NCBI GenBank assembly: GCA_036874045.1
Contig: CM072341.1
Location: forward strand, 1,934,501 to 1,998,500
DNA: 64,000 nt
Direction of reading: 5' to 3'
From: Cymodocea nodosa
Lineage: Eukaryota; Streptophyta; Magnoliopsida; Alismatales; Cymodoceaceae
This document shows positions 1-12,854 of the stretch, piece by piece. The notes beneath the pieces are model-generated. The model was not told the DNA's origin. It saw only the letters and a program-made list of their open reading frames with translations, and did not search any database. The position numbers and the translations under genes were made by a program. How positions within the stretch are numbered: position 1 is the stretch's first letter; each line of letters begins with the position of its first letter.

Positions 1-250
1 TTTTATAAATGTAAGGAAGGATATCTTACTAAGTATATATTAATCAAAACGATAGTGTCAATCATATATAGGATTTATGGATTAAGCAAAAACTGTTTAA
101 TATCATAAACTGTGAAAAATAATCACGTAACATTAAAATCAGTAAACAGTTTACATAATGGTTTTGGTTACAAATTACAAAAAATAAATCATGTAATACA
201 TAATTTGTATAGTCACAAGCCTCTTTGTCTTCGAAAAATATCAATTAGAG
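1..250. other. AT-rich stretch, no gene seen
   Basis: No coding similarity, RNA gene or LTR end was recognised here. By comparison with S2, where about 500 bases separate the end of the extra ORF from the 3' LTR, this should be the 3' untranslated end of element S1, with its 3' LTR lying just beyond the left edge of the window. That is an inference from layout. Confidence 0.4.
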
Positions 251-254
251 TATC

Positions 255-2815
255 TGAAATTGTCTTTGCAATATCTGTACTAACTCTATTTATCTGATCA
301 AGTAATGCCTAATCTAAATCATTTTGAGAAACTTGTGATGGTTGCTGTAAAAATTCAGTATGTATGTCTGTATCTATACCTGTATGTATTTCTCTATGTA
401 TACCTTGTTGTATATCTGTATGTATATCTTGTTGTATATTTGTATGTTGCTGTGTTTTTGTAAATTCTGTGGATTGTTGTTGTGTTTGTCGAACTTGTTG
501 TTGTTGTCTGAGGATAGGTGTATCTGCCGCTTGGTATTTTTGGAGTTCCTTTGCAGAGAAAGATCGTGACTTTAATCTTTTCTGTGGCTAAGGTGTAATA
601 TCTGTTTGACTTGCCACAATTCTCAAAATTGTATCACCATAAAATAATTTACTTTACAAATGTAAGATATGAGAAACAAAAATATCATACCAGCTCACCT
701 GTATATGGTTGATTAATGCGTATGTAGCATAAAGACAACATCTGCCAACTTCTGCCCCATGACCAAACCTCTGAAACAATGTAGCATGCAATATTTTTGC
801 AATAAAACGTGCTTGGCCATTTAAGTCATTTAGTAATGTCAATGGTTTGTTGGCAGTTGGATCTTTGGCTAAACTTGTAATGTCTCATCCCAATCGATAA
901 ACCTGTTTTCTTTCTGATAATTTAACTCCTTCATTTTTCAGACCAAGTACCTGATGAAGTAAATCTGGAGTTAAATATATGTCATTTTCTTGTATATTAG
1001 AAACAGGAATACCTTCTTCCACTGTTAAGTTTGAATAAAAACAATTGAGAAGTTCGGGTATAGCAAGATGGCCTGGCTGTTGTGGAAGTAGAGTCAACAA
1101 GCCTTGAAATTCAAATAGTTCACGTATGTGTGCCATCCCTTCAAACTTAACTGGTTTTGAATATAAAACTGTAAAGATTTTATATGTCTGAAATTTGTCA
1201 TAACAAGAATTATTTCTGAACCATAATAGTGTATTTACATCTAAACTCTATTCAGGATTAGGTATTTTCCTGTCATGATGTTCTGATCTGGGACTTGTTT
1301 CAATATTATCAGTAGCATCTATATTGTCAGATCTTTCAGAACTGGTGGAATTTCTATCAAAACTAGTATAAATGTCTAAAATATCTGTTATTGTCGTATC
1401 AATAATCTGCTGAATTTCTTCTGTTTGTTCTTCTGGAAACATTTCAGTAGCAACAGTCTCTGTAACAATCTGTATATCAGCAACTTGTATATCTATATGT
1501 GATCTATACAACTGTCTCTGTATGAAAGAATGTTCTATATCTGTTTGTGGAATAGAATCATGTTGTATTTCTGAAATTTGTATATGTGAGACATTGGTAG
1601 TATCATATTCTATTTGTAACTATGTATGTTGTTGATTATATACATTTATCAACAAGTATACGATATATTGTAACAGACATAACCATACATATAAAGTGTA
1701 GTATAAGCAACTGTACCAAAATTCAAAAGTCTTTGTTCGAGATACAGTAAGAGGAAGAATATCTGTACATTCCTCTTCAGATGAAATATCTTCAAAATTT
1801 ATAGACTTAGTGTCTATGTCATCAATAATATCATCAAATTTGATATCATCTGTATATATATCATCAAAATTTCCTACATTCTCACTTTCCGTAGGAAAAG
1901 AATGTGTGCTTGCAGCATTGTGTGAAAAACTGTCCATTATATTAAAAGATACATTATGCACTAATGTGACACAATACCTTAGAGTATATGCTTGTAAGCC
2001 AATATTTGTCACATCTACTGGGATTCCTGACAAAAATGTCTGTCCAGCTTCTGCAATGGAGCATAGTTTTCCATTTTTCACTGATTCTTCTTTTTGCTGC
2101 AATATTCCTTGTACACCTGCAGTTAGTCCAAAATATTCAATTGTCTTTTTCTTTGTCCGACTATGTGCCTGTAGTGTTTCAGGTTATTCAGGAGGTTCTA
2201 AAATTGTCTTAATTTCTCCTGTTAAAGGCACCTGTTGTCTTGATGGTCCTTCACCATGATGCCTAGGTGGTAATAATGGAATATAGAGTTTTACGTTCTC
2301 CACCTTTGCCATTTTGAGTTGATAAACTCTTTGTCCTTCACTACGAAGGCCCATTTTTCTAATGGCAGTTTTCTGTTCATTGATATACTGTTTAATATCA
2401 TCTAAAATAGCTGGGGGAAAATAATGTTGGGAATACAAGGATTGTAATTCCCTGTTTGGCTTTTCGATCATTGGTCCCCACTTCTTTCCATAATAAGTGA
2501 TAGACTATACCGATGTCTCTAGTACATGTCTAGAACTTACAACCGCAAGGTTAGGTTGTAAATTTCTTTTCCATAAATGCAATGCGGAAAGTTTAGTCTG
2601 TTTTAGTCTAAACTGTGTTTCAGCATAATTTTGAATAAATTTCCAATAGAAATTTTTCTCATCTTGAATAGCTTTTCTGATTTCATGTAGTACTTTGTTT
2701 GAAAAAGTGTACTTGGAGTAAATATTGTTGATTTCATTCTGCATTTTTTGAAGTTCCAGCTCTCTTTTCTGCACTTTGGTCATTCTACCACGTCCTGACA
2801 TTGTTGATTAATCTT
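255..2815 (-). pseudogene. post-pol extra ORF of S1 (fossil)
   Basis: Protein of unknown role encoded downstream of pol in the same sense, as in Sireviruses where such ORFs have been called env-like. It starts with a basic stretch (MSGRGRMTKVQKRELEL), has a charged acidic middle, and ends with a domain shared with S2: an 'FEFQGL' motif, an aromatic 'CFYSNL' motif, 'VLGLKNEGV' and 'SRSCLYATY'-like text, then a Gln-rich tail with short HTDI/QQGI repeats (DNA 355-520). The 'FYSNL ... LGL' pattern recalls the plant-transposon-protein domain PF20167, but I cannot run the search. No signal peptide or membrane segment is evident, so an envelope function is not supported. Several breaks. Confidence 0.65.
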
Positions 2816-4823
2816 CTCTTTGCATTGTAGAACTTAGTGGAAGGAAAAATTGTGAAGCTAGGGTTTTACCAAGGTAGAAACACGAAAAGTTGTTAGGAAA
2901 ACATTCATAACTCTTCGAGTTTATAAATGGACAAATGGATTCAATCATTGAAATCATAAATAGAAGATCCGTTACCGATAAATAACTTGAGTGCTTGCAA
3001 TAATTGTATAAGTTTTACAACCAACAATTGCAGAATACTTGGCGTAATTGTGCACATAAAGAAAATAACTTCAAGCTAAGTGAAAAAGTGAGAAAACTTG
3101 AAGACATATGATAGCTGTTCGAGTTTCTCGAAGGAATAGGTGTGAAAAGTCGAAGATTTAAACATAACTTTTCGAGTTTCGATTGAGACATTATAAAGCA
3201 ATGAAATTCAACACGTGCACAATTTGAACTTAAGGTGCTCAGAAAGTTTCGGAGACTTATAAACCTAACTATCTGATGCTCAGGTGCATTTCGGAGAGTT
3301 ACAGATAACCTTCCGAAAGATAACTTAAGTCAATCGTCCAGATCACGACACGTGTACTTAAGTAGTTTTATAATAAAGAGATGTTTTGGACAGTTACAAA
3401 TCTAACTTTTCGATGCCCAGACGCATTTCGGAGAGTTACAGATAACTTACCGAAAATCCACTTAAGTCATGCATTATGGTTTCGACATGTGTACTTCAGG
3501 AAATAATAAAATAGTCTATTGAATGTTTTAAAATACAACTGTCCGATACTTGTAATATAACTTACCGAAATAATAGAAAATTCGGATGCTTAAGAATTAA
3601 AATACCTGCAAGTCACTGACAGTTTAGAAATGTACTTAATTAAGGTGTATTTCTTGAAATTATGCAGATTCTTTCATGAAAACATATAATAGTTCAAAAG
3701 TTATGAATTATTATACGAGAAATTGCTCCCCCTACATAAATGTAGTGTAAAGAATCTATGGCGTAGTTAATCTGGGTTGCCAAGCCCTAAGTAGAGTTGG
3801 CTTAAAAATGTCAAATAGCTTACTTAAAGAGGATGCTAAGCCTTAAATAGATTTGAGTCTTTTTTTTTTTTTTTAATTTGAATGAAATACAGAAATAAGT
3901 AGTAGAGCTAACAATTTAGACTTTCTAGCTTTTATCTTATTCAGTTTACAAAAGATAATTCATAGAGATATACCTACAGAAACTTAAAAGATTTCAATAA
4001 TGAGTACACAACTTAAGACAAATAAATATCGTACATTATGTGTAAAGAGTAGATAATAACAAAAATAACAAGGATTATATACACAGATTATGTTAGGATT
4101 GTTATAACACCTTGACAGATAAATTAAGCTTGAGTACATTGCCCCCCCCCTTTTTTTTTTTTATATTCATATATATATATTTTATGTATTACCTCCCACA
4201 ATATCATCTTTTTACATGATCATAATCCCTTGCTTAGGGGAAAGATAACCAGTTACTCAATGACAAGTGAGAACAGGTAATTTTTAAAAAAAAAAAAAAT
4301 ATATAATCTGAATTACTTGCAAAATGAGTTTTCAGTTAGCACATCCCAAACCAGTTGGTTTAAGTGACTAGGGTTTAAGATCCCCCAACGGACTTAATTA
4401 CTCAAGTAATTACAGACAAAAAATAAACAAAAATAAAATAAGACAGTAAATTAAATTAGAGGCAACCGCAAGACTTAATTTTTCTAATAGAATGTTAATA
4501 ACTTTCCTTTAATAAAAAGTACATACTTTCTATGTATTTTCCTCTTAAAATCTATGTAATAGCATATACATAAGTAACAAAAATATAGTTGGCACTCACA
4601 TTGAATCAATTTAACTTTTCCTTAAGTAATCTTTTCTGAATTTTACTTAAATAAATTGACTTCAATAAAAATCAGAATTTCATAAATTCTTAACTACCAT
4701 AAAATTGTAATTCGAAAATAGATATGTTGTTTTGTTTTGTTTTGTTTTTTGTTTTTAATAATAATAAAGACATTAAATTCTAAAACTACCTTATAACAAA
4801 CCAAAATACAATAAACAGGACCA
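2816..4823 (-). other. S1 spacer between pol and extra ORF, with Athila-LTR-like segment
   Basis: About 2 kb without coding similarity. Near 3190-3715, read on the minus strand, it resembles the U3 part of the Athila LTRs elsewhere in this window (for example 25680-26120), including the CACGTG-like and ACTTAAGT motifs and the 'CGGAGAGTTA/TAACTCTCCGAA' half-palindromes. The rest holds homopolymer runs: T-run about 3859-3876, C then T run about 4141-4163, A-run about 4286-4299, and an oligo-T/TTTTG repeat near 4730-4760. Confidence 0.6.
3724..3736 (-). other. internal polypurine tract of S1 (TGTAGGGGGAGCA)
   Basis: On the minus strand this reads TGTAGGGGGAGCA. The same 13-mer lies downstream of pol in S2 (56581-56593). 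Polypurine tracts prime plus-strand synthesis, and an internal copy between pol and the extra ORF could be a second (central-type) priming site. The identity between two diverged copies is what I see. The role is inferred. Confidence 0.45.
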
Positions 4824-6300
4824 TTAAATATCAGATAACCTACAGATACCAAGTTCTAATCGTAATTTTGAGAATGTATTTTCATCTAAGGGTTTTGTAA
4901 ATAGATCTGCTAATTGTTCTATGGTAGGAACAAAATTTAATACTACTTTTCCTTTTATAACATTATCCCTTAGAAAATGATGTCGAACTTCTATATGCTT
5001 TACTTGTGAATGTAAGATAGGATTTTTAGATAAACTTATTGCAGAACTACTATCATAGAAAATCTTAGTTGGTTCATAGTTTAAATTAAAATCTTTTAAG
5101 GTTTGTCTGATCCACAGGATTTGAGCACAGCAAAGTGCAGCAGCTATATATTCAGCTTCAGTTGTAGATAATGCTACACAATTTTGCTTTTTGCTAAACC
5201 ATGACACTAAAGAATTACCTAACAATTGACAAGTGCCACTGGTGCTTTTTCTTTCAGACTTACATCCTACGAAATCAGCATCACTATAACCTACTCAGTT
5301 TAAAGAACTGTGTTTAAAGTAAAACAGTCCGAAATTGATGGTTCCTAATAGATATTTAAAAATTCGTTTAACACCAAGTAGGTGTGATTCCTTAGGATTT
5401 GATTGATATCTAGCACAAGTACACACACTAAACATAATATCTGGTCGGCTAGTTGTTAAATAGAGTAATGAACCAATCATACTTCTATATTGTTTTACAT
5501 CTACAGTTTTTCTAGAGTCATCTTTATCCAACTTGGTGATAGTACTCATTGGTGTATTCTTTGTTTTAGTGTTGTCTAAACCAAACCTCTTTAATAAATC
5601 TTGAGTATATTTTTCTTGTGAAATAAAAGTACCCTGATCTAATTGCTTAATTTGTAAGCCTAGGAAAAATGATAGTTCACCCATCATACTTATTTCAAAT
5701 TGATTAGTCATGTCTTTCAAAAAGGACTCAACTAATTTATCATTTATTGCTCCAAATATGATGTCATCTACATAGATTTGAACTACTAATATATCTTTTT
5801 CGATCTTCTTGATAAAAAGAGTGTGATCTGCCTTTCCCATAGAATACCCTTTTTCCATAAGAAATTTAGATAATCTTTCATACCAAGACTTAGGAGCTTG
5901 TTTAAGGTCATATAGTGCCTTCTTAAGCTTGTAAACATACTCAGGATGTTTTGAATTTTCAAAACCTGGAGGTTGTTTTACATACACTTCTTTTTTTATA
6001 TATCTATTTAAAAAAGCAGTCTTAACATCCATTTGATATAATTTGAAATCCATATAACAAGCATATGCTAACAAAATTCATATTGATTCTAGTCTAGCAA
6101 CAAGAGCAAATGTTTCATCATAATCAATTCCTTCCTCTTGCTTGTAACCTTGAGCAACTAATCTAGCTTTATTTTTAACTATATGTCCATCTTGATCTAC
6201 TTTGTTTCTAAATACCCACCTTCTTCCTATTATGGATTGATTTTCAGGTGGTGGAACTAGATCCCATACCTCATTTCTTATAAATTGATTTAGCTCATCT
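4824..6300 (-). pseudogene. reverse transcriptase and RNase H region of S1 (fossil)
   Basis: Copia RT and RNase H. Visible landmarks read in minus direction: '[20 protein letters not shown]' ahead of the palm, '[11 protein letters not shown]', '[15 protein letters not shown]', the catalytic 'YVDDIIFG' box, '[13 protein letters not shown]', then RNase H with 'VALSTTEAEYIAAALC' and 'VKHIEVRHHFLRD'. The end 'LRLELGICRLSDI' is the usual Sirevirus pol end. The lineage call rests on close likeness to Sirevirus RT. Order and strand agree with gag, PR and IN to the right. Broken in several places. Confidence 0.9.
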
Positions 6301-7560
6301 TGCATAGCTAAATACCAAAATTCATCTTCTAAGGCATCTTCAATTATCTTAGGTTCTAGTAAAGAAACAAATGAATAAGCACCACAAATGTTGACTACTG
6401 ATGACCTAGTCCTATCTCCTTGATTAGGATCGCCTATTATCTTATCAATAGGATGAGATGAAGCATAACGCCAATTTCTATGTTGTTCCATATTTTCTAT
6501 AGGTATGACATTATTTTCTTCTAAATTTTCATCATTCAAACTTAGATTTCTTATTCCGTCAGATAATCTATCAATTTCTCTGTCAACATCATTTGGTACT
6601 ATTTCTGGGAGAATTTATGAATCAAAGTTTTCAACATGTCTTAAATCCAAATGAGAATTTTCATGAAATTTCACATGCAGGGTTTCCTCAATGGTTTTTG
6701 TTGATTTATTATAAACTCTATATGCTTTACTTCTAATGGAATAACCAACAAAAATCCCTTCATCTGATTTGGCTTTAAATTTGTCTCTTCATTCCTTAGT
6801 GCTTAAAATAAAACACTTACAGCCAAAGGGTTTTAAATAACTTATTTTGGGAACCCTGTTATACCATATCTCATAAGGAGTTTTATCTAAAATTGGTCTT
6901 AGATGTACTCTATTTATAACATAGCATGCTGTATGAACTACTGCCTAGAGAAAAAGGGGTAACTTATTCTCATTTAACATGGTTCTAGACATTTCCTAAA
7001 GTGATCTGTTTTTACGTTCTACTATCCCATTTTGTGAAGGAGCTCTTGGAAATGAGTACCTATGATCTATGCCTAATTCTTCACAAAAGGTGTCCATTTG
7101 ATCATTATCAAATTCTGTACCATGATCACTCCTAAGTTTTTGAATTTTAACATTTTGCTCATTCTGAACTTTATTACAGAATATCTTAAATATTTCAAAA
7201 ACTTCAGTTTTATTATCTAGAAAATAGACCCAAGTAAATCTAGAATAGTCATCAACTAGTACAAAAGCATAATGTTTACCTCCTAGACTGGTTGTTCTAG
7301 TAGGTCCAAATAAATCCATATGCACTAGTTCTAATACTCTTTTGCTTGTTATTTCATTTAAGCTTTTAAAGGATGTTTTATGTAATTTACCTAGTTGACA
7401 CGCATCACACATAAACTCTTTCGAGTACTTAATACTAGGTAAACCTCTAACTAGATTCTTTTTAGACAACTTTTGTAATAATTTTAAGTTTGAGTGTCCT
7501 AGCCTTCTATGCCATAAAATGACTTCATCTGATTTTGAATTAAGCAAGCATTGTCTTTAA
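6300..7560 (-). pseudogene. integrase region of S1 (fossil)
   Basis: Ty1/copia integrase. The N-terminal zinc-binding part is seen as 'WHRRLGHSNLKLL' followed by 'CDACQLGK'. The catalytic core shows 'HMDLFGPTRTTSLGG', 'LRSDHGTEFDND' and 'FPRAPSQNGIVERKNR', which hold the D,D-35-E positions. It lies between protease and RT as expected for copia elements. The C-terminal half is poorly preserved. Broken. Confidence 0.87.
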
Positions 7561-7900
7561 TAATATCAGAAGGCAAATTTAGAATACAAACAGATCCTTT
7601 CTTGTATGCAGTGAATAAAATTTCGTTTGTAGTCATGTACATAATTTTACAGGAATCTTTTTCAAAAATTACTTTGTAAATCTTCATTAAAATAGGAACA
7701 CTCAATAAATTAAAACCTAAGTTTTCAACTAATAAGACATCATTTATAAAACATTTATCAGTTACCTGAACCTTGCCAGACCCAAGGATATTTGTTTTGC
7801 TTTTATTTCCAAAGGTAACTTGTCCATTCTTGGTCTTTGTTATTTCTGTAAGTAATCGTATATCTCCCATCATGTGGCTGGATGCTCCACTGTCCATTAT
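7499..7900 (-). pseudogene. aspartic protease region of S1 (fossil)
   Basis: Retroviral-type aspartic protease that cleaves the polyprotein. The active-site motif is 'MDSGASSHMMGD' and the conserved tail 'NLGFNLLSV' follows about 70 residues later, as in other Sireviruses and in S2 (52430-52790). Lies directly after gag and before the integrase zinc finger. Confidence 0.85.
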
Positions 7901-7929
7901 CCATTTTGATTTGTGTACCTACAAAACAG

Positions 7930-9939
7930 TCAAAAAGAGATTTTATCTCTTGGAACCCATTTTTGAGTGGGTCCAAGAATTTTAGAGAGAGTCATATCAA
8001 AATAATCCATATTTTTAGACTTCAACTTATCTATTTTCTGATAATTATTTTTGCGTTTCTTTCTCTTAGTGTTATAATTATCAGAACATTTATCTCCATG
8101 TAAACCAAAGTTGAAATTTTCATTTCTGACATTATTTGATTTCCAATATCCGATATTCTTTAAATATGAAGAAAATTGATCAAGAATATTAAAATTCTCA
8201 AATGTCTTAGCTTGATTCTTTTGAAGATTTCTTTTGAAATTCTTGCATTGTGTGCTATCATTTCTATGCTGCATTTCATCAATTTGCACATATTTTTCTC
8301 CCTTTCTGATTACACATGGAATAGTTTTTCTCTTACTATTCTTAGTACTGGAAATAAAGACATTATTTTTAGCAGTACCATCATGCAATATATAATTTTC
8401 AGAAGATGCATCGTGTAAACCAATACCATGTTTTTCTACATTTGATATTTTACTACTGGGTTCATTTGTTAAAATTTGACTATTATTCCATTTACTTAAT
8501 ATAGCCTTTTGATCGCAGACTTTAATCTTTAACACATTAATTTCTGAATTTAAATCAGTAATAGTCAGTTCCAGTTTTTCAATTTCACAGATCATTTTTT
8601 TCTTATCAGTAATTAAATTTTTACAATCGGCATGCAATTTTCTTTCTATAGTAGTGAACTTTAAAATTTCCTGTGCATGCCTTTGATTTTCTTCTTTAAA
8701 TTTATTCAACGTAGAGTTCAGAAAATCAATCTTATTTTCAGATTCATCTAGCATTTTCCTAGTGTCCTTTCTTTCTATTTTGACTTTCTTATATTTTCTG
8801 GCCAGTCTATTGTATTCAACAAGTAATCCATCAAAATTATCAAAATTAGCATTTTGATCAGAGGATACCTCACTGGATTTTGCCATAAAGCATACATTTG
8901 CCAGATTTTCTTTTGAATCTGATGTTGATGAGGATTCATTGTCTGATGTTGAATCCTTTGTTTCTTCACTTTGTGAAGCTGAAGAGTCATCCCATGTCAC
9001 TTTAAGCGCCATTCTCTTTCTGAATTTCTTATTCCTGAAATTCCTCCTCGAATTCTTCTTATCTTTGTTGAGAGGACAATCAGTTTGAAAGTGACCTGGC
9101 CTGTTGCACTTGTAGCATATACTTTTGTCTTTCGTGAATGACTTCTCCATATCTCCAAATGTCTTTGCTGACCTGAAGTTCCTGCGTTTCTTCAATAGAT
9201 TTCTAAATTTTCTGGTCAACAACAATAAATCATCGTTAGAATCACTAGTGACTTCTCAGACTTTATCAGCCTCAAAAGCCAGATCCCTTCTAGGATTGTT
9301 CCCTTTTGGATCTAAATGTTGTACTTCATAGGCTGTTAGATTTCCTATGAGATCATCGAGAGTATATGTATTTAAGTCTTTGGAGTCTTCAATAGATGTT
9401 GTCTTTTGAGCCCAAATTTTAGTTAAAGATCTAAGGATCTTTCTTACCAAGTCTTTTTCTTCGAATTTCTTGCCTAAAGATTTTAATGAATTTACAATCT
9501 CAAGAAAACGGGAAAACATGTCAGAGATAAATTCATTTTCATGCATTTTAAAAAGCTCATATTTATGTACTAACATTTTGATCTTAGATTCCTTGACCTG
9601 ATTAGTACATTCGTTGGCAACTTCTAATGCATGACATATCTCATATGTAGTTTGATATGCAGAAACTTTATTAAATTGATCATGAGATAAAGCACAAAAT
9701 AAGATGTTTAAACCTTTAGCATTCAGTGTCATTCGCTCCTTTTCATCAAAAGTCCAAGTATCATATGGAGTCGTAACTAACACTATAGGATTGCTAATTA
9801 TATGCCATAATTTGAAATCGATTGACTGAAAAAATACTTTCATCCTATATTTCCAGTAGCCATAATTGCTACCTTCGAACATAGGAGGACGATTAGTGGT
9901 CTGTCCTTCAGTCATAACTAAGATTTCAGAATTATCCAT
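7930..9939 (-). pseudogene. gag region of S1 (fossil)
   Basis: Structural protein of the virus-like particle. The start region (MDNSEILVMTEGQ ... RPPMFEGSNYGYWKYRMKVF) is the copia gag-polypeptide domain (UBN2 type). A CCHC knuckle 'CYKCNRPGHFQTDC' lies near DNA 9070-9110 on the minus strand, followed by a basic patch, 'MALKVTWDDSSASQSEE' and a long coiled-coil-like part ending in 'GPTQKWVPRDK'. This arrangement is typical of Sireviruses. The start at 9939 was chosen because it lies about 90 bases from the primer site and begins the recognised domain. Broken. Confidence 0.87.
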
Positions 9940-10029
9940 TTTAAACAGATGATCTGAAGTAACTGACAGGAAAAACCAATTCCTAAATAGAGAAATGAAG
10001 GCTTTTTAGATGCTTTAAACAGTTTAAAT

Positions 10030-10041
10030 GCTCTAATACTA
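10030..10041 (-). other. primer-binding site of S1 (degenerate)
   Basis: The minus strand reads close to TGGTATCAGAGC, the complement of the 3' end of initiator-Met tRNA, with two differences. It sits two bases inside the LTR edge at 10044, exactly as in S2. Confidence 0.75.
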
Positions 10042-10043
10042 GT

Positions 10044-11260
10044 TGTAGATCGTCTGTATCACAAGAGGGGGGGTGAATTGTGTCTTTAGTAATTAAACTA
10101 GTGGATAAAATAAGAGCACAAAACACTCGTAAATGAAATTCTATTCTTTTATTTCAAGACAGAATTTACAATATCTTTTCAGCTCAATTACCTTCTTGAT
10201 GGTTTTGATATAGTAATTTTTGATATACAATTCAAATAGGAAAACAAAGCTCTTTTTCAAAACTAATTTTGAATTGTATAAAACCTGATCTTTATGCACA
10301 CAGCTCTTTTCTTTCTTTGCTCAGCTTCTGTATCTCTTCTTCTCCAGTTGTCGAATTTCCAGACTTCTTGCGTTTGTAGCTCCTTTTTTAAAATTGCTTG
10401 GAATTTCGAACTTCTTTTGATGTTGGAGAACTTTTCAGAATATAAATATTCAAACTTAAATTTTCAGTTAAGGATCCAGATTGAATATTCAGACTTGGTT
10501 TTTGAGATTGGGATCCTCTGTTGTAATGTAGCTCACACTCTCTATTAGTAGTCGAACTCTGTTGTCTTTCACGTTCAGCAAGTTCATCCACTTGATCCAC
10601 AATCCATAACCCATAATCCACGTACTAATTTTCTCTTTAATCCAAATTACTTTCTATTTAAATTTCCACTTTCTTCACTGACAATCTGAGTTTCCACGAT
10701 CTCCACTCGTAGATTCACCGAAATTTTATCTTCCTAGAGTCTTGTAGAATATCTTCTAAGTCTTCGATTTAGTCGAACATTTATCCTTTAACTCCTATCA
10801 AAACTCGAACGCTTATCCTTTAACTCTTTGAGTTTTTGCACCTGCAAAACACGTGACTAAACAAGGAAACTTATCTGTTTGTTAATCCTTTTACAAAACT
10901 CGAACAGTTATCTATCCATGCGTATAAAAACTCGAACAATTATCTAACTATTCGATTTTTCATTACCGAACGCACATGGAAAACACGTGACAACTTAAAA
11001 CATTAAAAACACACGTGCGGATAACTTAACTATACGAGTTTTTAACATAAAGTATTCGACAAAAATGAAATGTTAACTATTCGAAAGTTTAACTATTACA
11101 AATCTAGCTCTTCGAAAATCTTTAATTTATCCGACATAAAAATGAAACTTTCCGATAATCTGTTAACTATTATACTTAGAGAAATATACTTAGAGAATAT
11201 TATGTAGACTTATTTAAATACGTTAATAAAGCATACATCATCAAAATTAAATACCTAACA
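10044..11260 (-). repeat. 5' LTR of S1
   Basis: Starts TGTAG and ends CTAACA on the plus strand, so TG...CA on either strand. Its left end (a G-run followed by GTGAATTGTG) matches the reverse of the 3' end of the S2 LTR, and its right end (CATCATCAAAA ... CCTAACA) matches the reverse of the S2 LTR start. The middle has several 'ACTCGAAC-n-TTATC' repeats (10770-10960) and CACGTG-like sites. About 1.2 kb, shorter than the S2 LTR. Confidence 0.85.
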
Positions 11261-12854
11261 ATCGCTCAAGATGGATATTGAATAATAGAGCAACAAGCCA
11301 CATGATAGGAGATAAAGAATTGTTGATAGACATTGATTATGCCAAGAAAGGATTGGTTACATTTGAAAACAAGAGCCAAAGTAAGATTTTAGACATTGGC
11401 AATGTCAAGGTAATAGAAACAAGTTTTATTATTGATGTTTTACTTCTTAAGGACTTAAGTTTCAATTTAATTGGTACTAATGACTTGCAAGATAAAGGGT
11501 ATAAATTACTATTTGATGATAATAAAATTTTTATCGTCTTAAAGTTAAGTGATGAAACTAAGTTCATTGCTAAAAGGAAAATTTTAATAAATATTTTGAA
11601 ATTACCATCTAGTGCCATTGATTGTAATTCTTGCTTAATTATTAAATATAGTGAATCTTACTTAGAGCATAGGAGGTTAGGAAATGCTAATATGAAATTA
11701 TTAAATAGGTTGTCGAGCAAGAAACTTGTTAGATATTCACCTATAATTAAATATTCTAAGGAATTTACGTGTGATGCACGTGAATTAGGTAAACAATGAA
11801 AAGCTTCTTTTAAATCTTTAAATGAGGCAATAAGACAAAGAGTTTTAGAATTAATACATATAGATTTATTTGGACCAACTAGAACCCAAAGTTTAGGTGA
11901 AAAAAATATGTTTTTATTCTAGTTGATAATTATTCATGATTTACTTGAGTGTATTTTGTATTTAACAAAACTAAAGTATTTGATGTTTTTAAGAATTTCT
12001 ACAGTAAAGTAAAAAATGAAAAAGGCTTAACCATATAGAAATTAAGAAGTGATCATGGTACCGAGTTTGACAATAATCAAATAGATATTTACGGTCAAAA
12101 TTTTGGAATTGATTATAGATATTCTTTTCCAAGAGCACAATCACAAAATAGTGTTCTTGAAAGAAAGAATTGGTTGCTCCAAGAAATGGTAAGGTTCATG
12201 ATATATGAAAATAGGATTGAATAAAATTTCTAGGTTGATGAAATTAACATTGCATGTTATATTATTAATAAGATTCACCTAAGACTAATATTAGATAAAA
12301 CACCTTTTGAAATTTGGTTTGACAAGATTCCTAAAATTTCATATACCAAAGCATTTGGTTGTAAATATTATATTTTGAATACTAGTGAAAAGAGATATAA
12401 GTTTAGAGCCAAATCAGATGAAGAAATTTTTAATAGTTATTCATCTAGGAGTAAGCCTACTAGATTTATAATAAATCAATAAAAACAATCCGAGAATTTC
12501 TACATGTTAAATATAATGAAAATTCTTATTTAGAATAAAATAAATTTTATGAGGATGGTATAATAGTGAACCAACACCAACAAAATGTTGTTTGTATTAA
12601 AAATTTTAATAAGAAATTTGGTCATAGAGTTGAAGTTGGCAAATATTGTTTGTATGCAATGTATGCTCTTATCAATCATATTTAGCTGAACTAGTTTGAC
12701 ATTTTCATTCATTATATTCTGAGTTTGTAGAGTAAATTATTTTATAGCAATGCTATATTAGGAATTGTGGCAAGTTAGATAGATTTAACACCTTGGCTAA
12801 AGAAAAAGATAAAATCTAGATTTTTCTTTGTAAAGGAGCTTTAGAAATTTTAGG
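11261..12854 (+). mobile_element. older Sirevirus remnant S0, cut by S1 and A'
   Basis: Plus-strand copia fragment: protease ('NRATSHMIGD'), integrase zinc finger ('LEHRRLGNANMKLL'), integrase core ('LRSDHGTEFDNNQ'-like text near 12040-12080) and, near 12595-12740, a piece resembling the post-pol extra ORF ('FGHRVEVGKYCLYAMYAL'). The left side was interrupted by the S1 insertion and the right side by an Athila LTR at 12855. Heavily broken and internally shortened, and clearly older than both neighbours. Confidence 0.75.
11268..12530 (+). pseudogene. protease and integrase region of S0 (fossil)
   Basis: Protease-like start ('ATSHMIGDKELL') followed by 'DLSFNLIGTNDL', then integrase zinc-finger text, 'IDLFGPTRTQSL' and 'FPRAQSQNSVLERKN'. 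It is most like the corresponding parts of S1 and S2 but more diverged. Many breaks. No open reading frame spans it. Confidence 0.75.

Larger units (their letters stand above)
1..11260 (-). mobile_element. Sirevirus-type Ty1/copia element S1 (partial, broken)
   Basis: Read from right to left this has a 5' LTR (10044-11260), a degenerate initiator-Met primer site, gag, protease, integrase, reverse transcriptase, RNase H, a long spacer and a post-pol extra ORF. The 3' LTR is outside the window. The order PR-IN-RT-RH is that of Ty1/copia. The gag with one CCHC knuckle, the acidic tail after the knuckle and the extra ORF point to the Sirevirus (SIRE/Maximus) lineage. The LTR edge abuts a protease fragment of an older Sirevirus, so S1 inserted into it. 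The coding parts carry well over ten breaks. It is older than S2 judging by the decayed primer site. Confidence 0.88.

Noticed and set aside
355-520. TGTATGTATCTG/TTGTTG repeats looking like a microsatellite or CRISPR-like array
   Set aside because: Read on the minus strand they encode the Gln/His/Thr/Asp-rich tail of the S1 extra ORF. There is no repeat-spacer regularity.
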